Assembly: GCA_016933815.1 (NCBI GenBank)
Contig: JAFGAF010000444.1
Span: 1 to 36,935 of the forward strand
DNA length: 36,935 nucleotides
Direction of reading: 5' to 3'
Origin: Prolixibacteraceae bacterium
GTDB taxonomy: Bacteria > Bacteroidota > Bacteroidia > Bacteroidales > Prolixibacteraceae
Positions 9,282 through 17,544 of this stretch are shown piece by piece. The position numbers and the translations under genes are program-made. The notes below the pieces were generated by a model. That model saw only the letters and a program-made list of their open reading frames with translations, searched no databases and was not told the origin of the DNA. Position 1 is the first letter of the stretch. The number at the start of each line of letters is the position of its first letter.

Positions 9282-11090
9282 ATGAATAATTTAAACTACG
9301 GCATTATAGGAAATTGCAAAACAGGAGCTTTGGTCTCCGAAACCGGATCGATTGAATGGCTGTGTTTACCCAATTTCGACTCTCCTTCGGTTTTTGCCAA
9401 AATTTTAGATGAGAACATAGGCGGAAGCTTCGAAATAATTGCAGAAAACCTTATCAATACTGAACAAGAATACTTAAAAAACACCAACATTTTACGCACA
9501 CGTTTTAATTGCAACGAAGGCACATTTGATGTGCTTGACTTTATGCCGCGCTACGTTAGCGAGAATGTAAAGGAACGTTATTCACCACCCGATTTAGTAC
9601 GATATTTTAAAGTTGTAAGCGGGCAGCCCAAATTCAAAATAACATACAATCCAAAGCTCGAGTACGGCAAACACAAAACCGTTACCCGTGCCGAAAATGA
9701 CTACATAAAATCTTACACATCGAAAGGCGAATACGATTCGATGTATTTTTATTCAAGCTTCGATTTAAAAAAAATAATCAAAGGCGAAAGTATTACTTTA
9801 AGCAACGACAGTTTCTGTCTCATCAGCTACCATCAAAAATTATTAAAACAAACCACCGAGCGAGCTTATTTAAAACTGCAACGCACCGAGGTGTATTGGC
9901 TAAACTGGAGCCAACGTACCACCCAATACACAAAATACAACGATCAGGTTATCAGAAGTGCATTGGCGCTCAAACTGCTCAGCTACCAAAAAAGCGGGGC
10001 TGTTTTAGCAGCGCTAACCACATCGCTGCCCGAAACCATTGGCGAAGTACGCAACTGGGACTACCGTTTTTGCTGGATACGCGATGCATCGATGGTAGTA
10101 AAAATTATGAAGAAACTCGGTCACAACAGTATTTCGCGTCGCTACCTCAATTTCATTATCGACATAATGCCCGATAAAGATGAAAAGATTCAGATTATGT
10201 ATGGCATAAATGGCGAAAAGAAGCTTACCGAACACGAGCTCGACCATTTTTCGGGCTACCAAGGTTCAAAGCCGGTGCGTATTGGCAACGCGGCCTACAA
10301 ACAAAAACAAAACGACATTTACGGCATTCTGCTCGACGTTATCTTCGAGCATTTCCGCATTCACCGTACTTCGCTAATGCACAGCGAAGAACTTTGGACC
10401 ATTGTTCGTAACGTGGTAAAAATTGTAAAACGAAACTGGCAAAAACCCGACAAAGGAATATGGGAAATGCGTAGCGAAGACAAACATTTCACCTTTAGTA
10501 AAGTTTTGTGCTGGACAGCTATCGACAGAGCTTTACGTATTGCCATTATGCTCAATCAAGAACATTACATAAAACCTTGGATAAAACTTCGCAAGCAAAT
10601 AAGCGATGACATTATGCAAAAAGCCTGGTCGGAAAAGAAACAGGCATTTACCCAGGCATACGAAACCGAAGAACTCGATTCGGCTGTACTGTTAATGGAA
10701 AGCTACGGTTTTATTGCCGGCACCGATCCCAAATACATCAGTACTGTTGAAGCCATACAACGCGAACTCGAATACAAAGGATTAATGTACCGCTACAAAA
10801 ACAACGACGATTTCGGAAAGCCCAAATCGGCATTTACCATTTGTAGTTTTTGGCTAATTAATGCATTAATTAAAATTGGCCGAAAAGAAGAAGCAGAAAA
10901 GAAATTCAACGAACTGCTCTCGTATTCAAACCATTTGGGTTTATTTAGCGAAGATATCGATTTTGAGACCAAGCGCTTGCTGGGAAATTTTCCGCAAGCA
11001 TACTCACATTTGGCCCTTATCGAAACAGTAATCAACTTAACACAAGGCGAAAAAACCGACGAAGAACTTATGCTTGAATTTTTTCATTAA
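9282..11090 (+). CDS. Glycoside hydrolase family 15 protein (glucoamylase- or trehalase-like)
   Basis: GH15 enzymes are inverting hydrolases that release glucose from alpha-glucans or trehalose. The 602-residue protein opens with NYGIIGNCKTGALVSETGSI, the N-terminal pattern of bacterial GH15 proteins with no signal peptide, so it should be cytoplasmic. The (alpha/alpha)6 barrel carries NWDYRFCWIRDASM near residue 257. GIWEMR at 392-397 contains the likely general acid E395. GNFPQAYSHLALIE lies near residue 568. Typical length is about 600, so it looks complete. It is divergent from the trehalose synthase/phosphatase, which makes a trehalase or related alpha-glucoside role plausible; glucoamylase activity is the alternative. 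Its stop codon directly abuts the convergent hydF stop. Confidence 0.9.
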   Translation: MNNLNYGIIGNCKTGALVSETGSIEWLCLPNFDSPSVFAKILDENIGGSFEIIAENLINTEQEYLKNTNILRTRFNCNEGTFDVLDFMPRYVSENVKERYSPPDLVRYFKVVSGQPKFKITYNPKLEYGKHKTVTRAENDYIKSYTSKGEYDSMYFYSSFDLKKIIKGESITLSNDSFCLISYHQKLLKQTTERAYLKLQRTEVYWLNWSQRTTQYTKYNDQVIRSALALKLLSYQKSGAVLAALTTSLPETIGEVRNWDYRFCWIRDASMVVKIMKKLGHNSISRRYLNFIIDIMPDKDEKIQIMYGINGEKKLTEHELDHFSGYQGSKPVRIGNAAYKQKQNDIYGILLDVIFEHFRIHRTSLMHSEELWTIVRNVVKIVKRNWQKPDKGIWEMRSEDKHFTFSKVLCWTAIDRALRIAIMLNQEHYIKPWIKLRKQISDDIMQKAWSEKKQAFTQAYETEELDSAVLLMESYGFIAGTDPKYISTVEAIQRELEYKGLMYRYKNNDDFGKPKSAFTICSFWLINALIKIGRKEEAEKKFNELLSYSNHLGLFSEDIDFETKRLLGNFPQAYSHLALIETVINLTQGEKTDEELMLEFFH

Positions 11091-12338
11091 TTAAAACCAT
11101 GGTTTTATTACCCGCTGCAAAGCTTTCTCGCCCTGTAACCACGATAAAAAAACACCATAATTGGTAATTGGAATGCCCGTATTGCGCAACTCGCGCAGTC
11201 GGGCTTGCAGTTTCTGGTTGCTGATCATGCATCCGCCACAATGAATAATTAGTTTGTATTGTTTCAAATTTTCGTTGCTTTGGAATTCGCGCCCGAAATT
11301 AAATTCAACATCAACACCCGGATACAACGCTTTTATTTTGCTCGGAATCTGCACATTACCAATATCTTCCTGAATACGCGAATGATTACAAGCTTCGGCT
11401 ATCAATACTTTATCGCCGGGCTTTAAATCGTTCATGGCGCTTATTCCATTGTAAAAATCGATTAAACGTCCATTGCTTCCAAAGTTGATCATCATAATCG
11501 AAAACGTAGTAAGGGCAATATCGCCGGGCACCCATTTCGACATGATGTCCATGGCTTGCGAATCGGTGATAATAGCAGCCGGGCGCTGTTTAAATTGATC
11601 GAGAAAAGCATCAAACCGGTCTTTCTCTTTTTGAGGATTGGAACTGCGCGCACAATTCAAATCCATACGATACGATACCGGGTAAGCCCAATGGCGGGTT
11701 ATGTACTCCTCGGCCATGGCTTGCGGGCGTAAAAATCTGCCCGGAGGGGTTTCGTCGTCCATGGGAATATTGAGCACATACAGCTTGTCGCGCTCAACAA
11801 ACGGCAACAATTCAACCTGATTTTTTTTGGAATCGTAATGCTTTAGAATAAAATCAATCAACAAGCTACGGAATGAATTATCAACAGCATTCAATTCAAG
11901 CGAAGGATACAGCCCCAGGTTTGAAATTTGCGATTCAACATTGCCGACAAATGCCGAATGCGCCTTATTAAAAAGGTTATAAACCACAAGCATTTGCTTG
12001 TCGAGCTCACGCACTTGTTCAAAAATAAGGCTTTCGGTATCGAAATTCTTAGTTGACGGATCAATCACCAATATAACTAGATCGCATTCTTTGAGCACGT
12101 TGAGCACTTTAGCCCGCTTTTTATTGCCCAACTCGCTGCTTTCGTCAAGCCCGGCAGTATCAAACAATTTAACCGGCCCAAGGCCATGCAATTCCTGTAA
12201 GGCAACTTTAGTGTCGGCAGTTGTACCCGGCGTAATGTCTGTTATTGAGGTTTCTTGTTGGGTTAGTAAATTCATCAAACTGCTTTTGCCCGAATTCATC
12301 TTGCCAAAAAAACCTATGTGATCGCGAATAATTTCCAT
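11091..12338 (-). CDS. hydF: [FeFe]-hydrogenase H-cluster maturation GTPase HydF
   Basis: HydF is the scaffold that receives the 2Fe subcluster built by HydE and HydG and transfers it to apo-hydrogenase. The N-terminal GTPase domain shows the P-loop GKMNSGKSS (12-20), PGTTADT (G2), DTAGL (G3) and NLFNK (G4). The C-terminal cluster-binding domain has C317-x-H319 and H366-C367-x-x-C370, with 46 residues between the two histidines. This matches the family CxH...HCxxC arrangement. The ATG at 12338 gives 415 residues, the usual length. The frame stays open much further upstream, but that extension runs antisense through coaD and is not credible. No hydE, hydG or hydrogenase gene is in the window, so the partners must lie elsewhere if the pathway is complete. 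Confidence 0.93.
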   Translation of the reverse strand: MEIIRDHIGFFGKMNSGKSSLMNLLTQQETSITDITPGTTADTKVALQELHGLGPVKLFDTAGLDESSELGNKKRAKVLNVLKECDLVILVIDPSTKNFDTESLIFEQVRELDKQMLVVYNLFNKAHSAFVGNVESQISNLGLYPSLELNAVDNSFRSLLIDFILKHYDSKKNQVELLPFVERDKLYVLNIPMDDETPPGRFLRPQAMAEEYITRHWAYPVSYRMDLNCARSSNPQKEKDRFDAFLDQFKQRPAAIITDSQAMDIMSKWVPGDIALTTFSIMMINFGSNGRLIDFYNGISAMNDLKPGDKVLIAEACNHSRIQEDIGNVQIPSKIKALYPGVDVEFNFGREFQSNENLKQYKLIIHCGGCMISNQKLQARLRELRNTGIPITNYGVFLSWLQGEKALQRVIKPWF

Positions 12339-12450
12339 ACATTTGATTAAAAACAATAAATAAGTTGATAAAGTTAAAACGAAATTGGAACAATAATTAA
12401 GGTAAAAGAAACTTTTTATCGAAAAACAAGTTTTTAAATGATAGTAAATT

Positions 12451-12481
12451 TTAGTCAATTTCAATAAAAATTTTAGTTTTG
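12451..12481 (+). promoter_or_regulatory. Probable promoter of coaD
   Basis: TTAG at 12451-12454 (three of four matches to TTTG), a 19-base spacer and TAGTTTTG at 12474-12481 fit the Bacteroidota promoter. The start point would fall near 12488, which excludes the TTG at 12486 as a start codon and supports the ATG at 12501. Confidence 0.55.
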
Positions 12482-12500
12482 TAAGTTGAAGAGAGATTAT

Positions 12501-12986
12501 ATGGAAAAGATCGCTGTTTTTCCCGGATCGTTCGACCCGTTTACAGTTGGACACGAATCGGTTTTGAAAAGGGCATTGCCTGTATTCGACAGGATTATTG
12601 TAATGATTGGGGTAAACAATACAAAAAATTACCTTTTTTCGGTTGAGACCCGAAAAAAAATTATTGAAGAAGTTTTTTGCGATGAACCCCGTATCAATGT
12701 TCAAATTTACGATGGGTTAACGGTTGATTTTTGCAGGCAAACCGGTGCAACACATATACTAAGGGGCCTCAGAACAGCAGCCGACTTTGAATACGAAAGA
12801 GCCATTGCGCAGGTAAATAAAAAGATGTACAACAACATCGAAACCGTTTTTTTGCTTACATTGCCTGAGCATACGCCAATTAATTCATCGGTAGTGCGCG
12901 ATATTTTAAAACACAATGGGGACATCAGCATGTTTATTCCTGAAAATATAAACATCAGAAAATTTTTGAGCGATGAGAAGCACTAA
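12501..12986 (+). CDS. coaD: Phosphopantetheine adenylyltransferase
   Basis: CoaD transfers AMP from ATP to 4'-phosphopantetheine, the penultimate step of coenzyme A synthesis in the cytoplasm. The 161-residue protein has the nucleotidyltransferase signature PGSFDPFTVGH at its N-terminus, LRGLRTAADFEYE in the middle and the C-terminal INSSVVRDI corresponding to the family ISSTxVR motif. Length is normal for bacterial CoaD. The ATG at 12501 is preferred over an in-frame TTG 15 bases upstream because the N-terminus MEKIAVFPGSF matches the family and the promoter overlaps the TTG region. The last 14 bases overlap the start of the next gene, suggesting coupled translation. Confidence 0.96.
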   Translation: MEKIAVFPGSFDPFTVGHESVLKRALPVFDRIIVMIGVNNTKNYLFSVETRKKIIEEVFCDEPRINVQIYDGLTVDFCRQTGATHILRGLRTAADFEYERAIAQVNKKMYNNIETVFLLTLPEHTPINSSVVRDILKHNGDISMFIPENINIRKFLSDEKH

Positions 12987-14364
12987 CAGAAACATTATCA
13001 CTATAGCTTTTTTGCTGCTTAGCACCATTTTAAACGGTGCCGAAATAAAGTTTGTTGCACCCGAATATGCCGGTGATGCGTTCAGCTTCTACGTTATTCC
13101 AAATTTTTTGACTGAAAAACAAGAAATAATAGGCAGTGCCGAGGTAGATGCCGATGGCAATTTTAGCTGCACAATCGACATAAGTGAACAACTGCCGGTT
13201 TATACCGAATTTGATGTTTACAAAGGTTGGATTGTTATGAGCCCCGACGATGTAATTGAAATTACCCTTCCGCCCAAAGAACAAAAAAAATCGTCGAACC
13301 CCTACTTCAGGCCCAAAATGGTTCACTTTGGGGTAAAAAACCCTTCGCCCGAAAACATTAACCTGCTAATTGTAAATTTCAACAGGCAATTTCAAATGCA
13401 AATGAGCCAAAACATGCAGCAGATTTTTTACCGTCGATCGATTGAAACTGCTGTTCAAGTGGTTGAAACGTTGCAAACTCAATTTCCGGCAACCGAAAAT
13501 GCCTATTTCGAAGAATACAAAACCTACAAATATGCTTCGATAAAATACACTGCACAAATCCAGGATCCTGCACCGGTTATCGAGGAATACTTTAACAAAC
13601 AACCCATTTTATACACGCAGCCCGAATACAGCGAAATGTTCGATAAACTTTTTTCGAAATACTTGCAATATGCAACACAACAGGTAAACGGGCAAAAAAT
13701 CAGCGTTCTGCTCAACTCAGGTGCATACGAACAGTTAATCGACTGGCTTACCATGGATATAATGTTTAACAAATCGCTGGCCGAAGCAATAATTATTAAA
13801 GGCATTAAACCCATATTTTACTCGAAAAGATTCAATACAGTAGGCCTTTTCAACATATTGCATAAAATAACCGAAACATCGGAAGTTGAAACACATCGGA
13901 TTGCTGCCAACAAAATATTCAACGAATTGGCCCGCACCCAATACGGAACCATTGCACCCGAGCTCGACTTAGCCGATACCCAAGGCAATATTGTAAGCTG
14001 GGACGATTTTAGCGGCAAATACGTTTACTTGTGCTTTACCCGCACCGATAACGAAAAATTCGCGCCGCACAAAGCTTTGATCAAAGAATTTCAAATAAAA
14101 TACAAAGCCGATTTAGCCATTGTTATTGTAATTGAAGACGATAAAATTGAAGAAAACAAAGAGTTGATCAGCAGCGATGGTTTCGAATGGACAATTCTAA
14201 GGGGAAGTACACGTCGTGAAATTTACGATTCGTATAACGTTCGCATACTTCCAACATATTTTCTAATCGACCCTCAAGGACGCATGGCCGGCTCGCAAGC
14301 ACCTTGGCCCGACGAGAATTTCGAAATGCAATTTGCCAACGTACTTAAAGCAACACAGAATTAG
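12973..14364 (+). CDS. Secreted protein with C-terminal thioredoxin-like domain lacking CxxC
   Basis: The 463-residue protein begins with a signal peptide (MRSTNRNIITIAFLLLSTIL, then NGA), so it is exported, probably to the periplasm. Residues of about 25-320 form an unrecognised, helix-rich N-terminal region. Residues from about 325 to the end resemble the TlpA/redoxin fold common in Bacteroidota: PELDLADTQGNIVSWDDFSGKY, then YVYLCFTRTDNEKF where the active-site WCxxC should be, and RILPTYFLIDPQGRM with the cis-proline position. The CxxC pair is absent; only C354 remains nearby. It is therefore unlikely to be a disulfide reductase and may be a binding or structural protein. The gene overlaps coaD by 14 bases and probably shares its transcript. 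Confidence 0.82.
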   Translation: MRSTNRNIITIAFLLLSTILNGAEIKFVAPEYAGDAFSFYVIPNFLTEKQEIIGSAEVDADGNFSCTIDISEQLPVYTEFDVYKGWIVMSPDDVIEITLPPKEQKKSSNPYFRPKMVHFGVKNPSPENINLLIVNFNRQFQMQMSQNMQQIFYRRSIETAVQVVETLQTQFPATENAYFEEYKTYKYASIKYTAQIQDPAPVIEEYFNKQPILYTQPEYSEMFDKLFSKYLQYATQQVNGQKISVLLNSGAYEQLIDWLTMDIMFNKSLAEAIIIKGIKPIFYSKRFNTVGLFNILHKITETSEVETHRIAANKIFNELARTQYGTIAPELDLADTQGNIVSWDDFSGKYVYLCFTRTDNEKFAPHKALIKEFQIKYKADLAIVIVIEDDKIEENKELISSDGFEWTILRGSTRREIYDSYNVRILPTYFLIDPQGRMAGSQAPWPDENFEMQFANVLKATQN

Positions 14365-14380
14365 TAAAAAGGTCATAACG

Positions 14381-14405
14381 AAAAAAGGATGGCTTCTGCC
14401 ATCCT
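14381..14405 (-). terminator. Intrinsic terminator of the candidate small RNA
   Basis: On the minus strand AGGATGGC pairs with GCCATCCT (14386-14405, eight perfect pairs, four-base loop AGAA) and is followed by a run of T (14385-14381). On the plus strand the same hairpin is not followed by T, so it is a poor terminator for the upstream plus-strand gene. Confidence 0.7.
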
Positions 14406-14453
14406 CTAAATCCTAACCAAACCTAATTCTATGAAAAATCTATTGCTTTACTA
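14381..14453 (-). ncRNA. Candidate small non-coding RNA, about 73 nt
   Basis: This intergenic unit has everything needed for a stand-alone minus-strand transcript: a TATCTTTG -7 box at 14467-14460, a short AT-rich body, and a perfect GC-rich hairpin followed by a T run. The body contains ATAGAATTAGGTTTGGTTAG and has no coding potential. It sits between a plus-strand secreted-protein gene and plus-strand ppdK, so it is not a leader of any minus-strand gene. I cannot name a known RNA family for it. The start point is estimated from the -7 box, and the end from the T run. Confidence 0.55.
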
Positions 14454-14459
14454 ACGACA

Positions 14460-14467
14460 CAAAGATA
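14460..14467 (-). promoter_or_regulatory. -7 box of the candidate small RNA
   Basis: The minus strand reads TATCTTTG, an exact TAnnTTTG match. A TTTC at about 22 bases upstream is a weak -33 candidate. Confidence 0.5.
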
Positions 14468-14693
14468 CGGCAATACTCTGTTAACGATTGAAAACCAATG
14501 TTAATTATTGTTAAGACTTACCTCACATCATCAATATGTTAGCTATTTTTCAAAACACGCATCTGCACATGGTAATGAGCTGCAAAAATATTACCTTTGT
14601 TATCCATTATTTGTTGAACATCAACACAACAATAAACGTTTACCCTTTTATGAAATGAATCTGCAATTAAAATCATAAACAAACAATCTTATT
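14468..14693 (+). promoter_or_regulatory. Spacer and leader before ppdK with a probable -7 box
   Basis: The gene-free stretch from 14365 to 14693 is 329 bases long. Its left part holds the candidate small RNA. Its right part holds TACCTTTG at 14592-14599, an exact -7 match. This would start a leader of about 88 bases for ppdK. No TTTG is seen at the proper distance upstream. The leader shows no obvious terminator-like hairpin and no riboswitch that I recognise. Confidence 0.45.
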
Positions 14694-17399
14694 ATGGCTA
14701 CAAAGTACGTTTATACTTTTGGGAACGGTCAGGCCGAAGGAAGGGCTGACATGAAAAATCTGTTAGGAGGCAAAGGCGCCAACCTTGCCGAGATGAACTT
14801 AATTGGAGTTCCGGTACCTCCGGGCTTCACCATCACCACCGACACCTGTACCATTTACAATCAGGTAGGCAAAGAAAAAGTCATTGAACAAATCAAAGAC
14901 CAGGTTGAAGATGCGATGAAATACGTCGAAAGCATTATGAATATGGGCTTTGGTTCCAAAGACAACCCACTTTTAATGTCGGTACGTTCAGGCGCACGAG
15001 TATCGATGCCCGGCATGATGGACACCGTATTAAACTTAGGGATGAACGATGAGGCTGTGCTTGCCATTGCCAAAAAATCGGGTAACGAACGTTTTGCATG
15101 GGACTCGTACCGCCGTTTTGTTCAAATGTACGGCGATGTTGTTTTAGGCATGAAACCCGAATCGAAAGAAGACATCGACCCGTTTGAAGAAATTATGGAA
15201 GAGGTTAAAGCTGCAAAAGGCGTTGAAAACGACAACGAACTCGACGTAAGCGACCTCAAAGAATTGGTAACAAAATTCAAAGCCGCAGTTAAAAAAGTTA
15301 CCGGCCACGATTTCCCTGTTAATCCATGGGAACAACTATGGGGAGCTGTAGCTGCCGTTTTCGACAGCTGGCAAAACCCACGCGCCAACTACTACCGTGC
15401 AATGAACCAAATACCCGAAGAATGGGGAACTGCCGTAAACGTACAAGCCATGGTTTTTGGTAACATGGGGCAAAACTCTGCCACAGGTGTTGCTTTTACC
15501 CGCGATGCAGCTACGGGAGAAAATGTTTTCAACGGTGAATACCTGATTGATGCTCAAGGTGAAGATGTTGTAGCCGGTGTACGCACCCCTCAGCAGATCA
15601 CAAAAGAAGGATCGTTACGTTGGGCCGTTTTGGCTGGCGTTTCCGAAGAAGAACGCAAAGCTAAATTCCCTTCGCTCGAAGAGGCTATGCCCGCTGCGTA
15701 CAAAGAACTTGACGAAACCCAAGAAAAACTCGAAAAGTACTTTAAAGATATGCAAGACCTTGAGTTTACCATTCAAGACGGTAAACTATGGATGTTGCAA
15801 ACCCGTAACGGAAAACGTACTGCTGCCGCTATGGTAAAAATTGCCATGGACCTGCTAAAAGAAGGTCTTATTGACGAAAAAACTGCTGTTCTTCGCCAGG
15901 AACCCAATAAACTCGACGAACTGCTGCACCCTGTTTTCGACAAAGAAGCAATCAAAAAAGCAAATGTTTTGGCCAAAGGCTTACCTGCATCGCCTGGTGC
16001 AGCCACCGGTCAGTTGGTATTCCACGCCGACGAAGCAGGTAAATTCCCTGTAACAATTCTGGCACGTATCGAAACATCGCCCGAGGACCTCGAAGGAATG
16101 GACATTGCCAAAGGTATTCTTACCGCACGCGGTGGTATGACCTCGCACGCAGCTGTTGTTGCCCGTGGTATGGGTAAATGCTGTGTTTCGGGTGCCGGCG
16201 ACTGCAAAATAGACGGCAAAGCCCGTACACTTACCGTTAAAGGTAAAACATTTATCGAAGGCGACTGGATCTCATTAAACGGCTCAACAGGTGAAGTTTA
16301 CGAAGGCAAGATTGGAACAATCGACCCCGAATTAAGTGGCGACTTTGGTGCTATTATGGAACTTGCCGATAAATACCGCAACATTGCTGTACGTACCAAT
16401 GCCGAAACCGAACGCGACTGCCTTGTTGCCCGCAAATTTGGCGCACAGGGCATCGGCCTTTGCCGTACCGAGCACATGTTCTTCGAAGGTGAACGCCTCA
16501 TTCGTATGCGCGAAATGATTCTCGCCGACGACGAAAGCGGTCGCCGTGCCGCACTGGCTAAGTTATTGCCCATCCAAAGGCAAGACTTCAAAGACGTTTT
16601 TAAAGCCATGGCAGGGCTACCTGTAACTGTTCGTTTACTCGATCCACCATTGCACGAATTCGTACCTCACGAAGATGACAACCAAAAAGAAATGGCCAAC
16701 GAGATGGGCATTTCGGTTGAAGTAGTTAAACAAAAGGTAGCCGACCTGCACGAGTTCAACCCAATGTTGGGCCACCGCGGATGCCGTTTGGGCAACACTT
16801 ATCCCGAAATTACCGAAATGCAAGCCCGTGCTATTATCGAGGCTGCACTCGACCTTAAGAAAGAAGGCGTTAAAACCTTCCCCGAAATAATGATTCCGCT
16901 TATTGGTAACAAAAAAGAACTTAAACTTCAGGAAGAAATTGTACGTTCAACCATTGCCGAAGTTTTTGCCGAACGCGGCGAAAGCATCGAATACATGGTA
17001 GGCACAATGATTGAAGTACCTCGTGCTGCTGTAACTGCCGACGAAGTTGCCGAAGTTGCCGAATTCTTCTCGTTTGGAACCAACGACCTCACTCAAATGA
17101 CCCTTGGCTTCTCGCGTGACGATGCCGGAAAATTCTTGCCCGTTTACATTCAAAAGGGATTATTGAAAAACGACCCGTTTCAGGTTCTCGACCAAGACGG
17201 CGTTGGACAATTGGTGAAAATGGGTATTGAAAAAGGTCGCAGCACCAACCCTAAACTTAAAATTGGTATTTGTGGCGAACATGGTGGCGAACCCAGCTCA
17301 GTTGAGTTTTGCGTTCGTGCCGGCATGAATTATGTTTCGTGCTCACCATTCCGTGTACCTATTGCACGTTTAGCTGCTGCTCAAGCCGCCTTACGCTAA
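14694..17399 (+). CDS. ppdK: Pyruvate, phosphate dikinase
   Basis: PPDK interconverts pyruvate, ATP and phosphate with phosphoenolpyruvate, AMP and pyrophosphate. In anaerobic Bacteroidota it can serve glycolysis or gluconeogenesis. The 901-residue protein has the N-terminal ATP-grasp domain (LLGGKGANLAEM, then SVRSGARVSMPGMMDTVLNL), the swivelling phosphohistidine domain with GGMTSHAAVVARGMG where H485 is the phosphorylated residue, and the C-terminal PEP/pyruvate barrel ending with GICGEHGG where C860 is the expected acid/base cysteine. All catalytic landmarks are present and the length is close to the family norm of about 875-900. It is a single-gene transcript bounded by its own leader and a strong terminator. 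Confidence 0.97.
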   Translation: MATKYVYTFGNGQAEGRADMKNLLGGKGANLAEMNLIGVPVPPGFTITTDTCTIYNQVGKEKVIEQIKDQVEDAMKYVESIMNMGFGSKDNPLLMSVRSGARVSMPGMMDTVLNLGMNDEAVLAIAKKSGNERFAWDSYRRFVQMYGDVVLGMKPESKEDIDPFEEIMEEVKAAKGVENDNELDVSDLKELVTKFKAAVKKVTGHDFPVNPWEQLWGAVAAVFDSWQNPRANYYRAMNQIPEEWGTAVNVQAMVFGNMGQNSATGVAFTRDAATGENVFNGEYLIDAQGEDVVAGVRTPQQITKEGSLRWAVLAGVSEEERKAKFPSLEEAMPAAYKELDETQEKLEKYFKDMQDLEFTIQDGKLWMLQTRNGKRTAAAMVKIAMDLLKEGLIDEKTAVLRQEPNKLDELLHPVFDKEAIKKANVLAKGLPASPGAATGQLVFHADEAGKFPVTILARIETSPEDLEGMDIAKGILTARGGMTSHAAVVARGMGKCCVSGAGDCKIDGKARTLTVKGKTFIEGDWISLNGSTGEVYEGKIGTIDPELSGDFGAIMELADKYRNIAVRTNAETERDCLVARKFGAQGIGLCRTEHMFFEGERLIRMREMILADDESGRRAALAKLLPIQRQDFKDVFKAMAGLPVTVRLLDPPLHEFVPHEDDNQKEMANEMGISVEVVKQKVADLHEFNPMLGHRGCRLGNTYPEITEMQARAIIEAALDLKKEGVKTFPEIMIPLIGNKKELKLQEEIVRSTIAEVFAERGESIEYMVGTMIEVPRAAVTADEVAEVAEFFSFGTNDLTQMTLGFSRDDAGKFLPVYIQKGLLKNDPFQVLDQDGVGQLVKMGIEKGRSTNPKLKIGICGEHGGEPSSVEFCVRAGMNYVSCSPFRVPIARLAAAQAALR

Positions 17400-17424
17400 T
17401 TGCATAAATTTCTGTTAAAAATAT

Positions 17425-17459
17425 CGGGGGTCACCTTTAATGGTGACCCTCGTTTTTTT
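17425..17459 (+). terminator. Strong intrinsic terminator after ppdK
   Basis: GGGTCACC (17428-17435) pairs with GGTGACCC (17442-17449). Flanking bases extend the stem to about 11 pairs (17425-17452, one G-T wobble). Seven T follow at 17453-17459. It lies 25 bases after the ppdK stop. Confidence 0.9.
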
Positions 17460-17510
17460 AAACAAACAACAGCTAAAGCACAAAAATAGATCATGCTCAA
17501 TTTTTTTAGC

Positions 17511-17518
17511 TATTTTTG
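17511..17518 (+). promoter_or_regulatory. Probable -7 box of the BatA/VWA gene
   Basis: TATTTTTG matches TAnnTTTG and lies 26 bases before the chosen ATG at 17545. No clear -33 element was found. The position implies that the longer reading frame beginning inside the ppdK terminator is not translated. Confidence 0.5.
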
Positions 17519-17544
17519 AGCTTTCATCAAAATTTGATTTAAAT

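Noticed and set aside
12339-12704. Upstream in-frame extension of hydF (about 122 extra codons)
   Set aside because: It runs antisense through coaD and its promoter, is compositionally unlike a protein domain, and the ATG at 12338 gives the normal HydF length.
14386-14405. Hairpin as terminator of the plus-strand secreted-protein gene
   Set aside because: No T run follows on the plus strand; the T run is on the minus-strand side.
14431-14454. Plus-strand mini-ORF reading MKNLLLY
   Set aside because: It has no promoter on that strand and coincides with the complement of the candidate small RNA, so it is probably chance.
17440-17544. N-terminal extension of the BatA-domain gene
   Set aside because: It would begin inside the ppdK terminator and upstream of the likely promoter; the family N-terminus starts at 17545.
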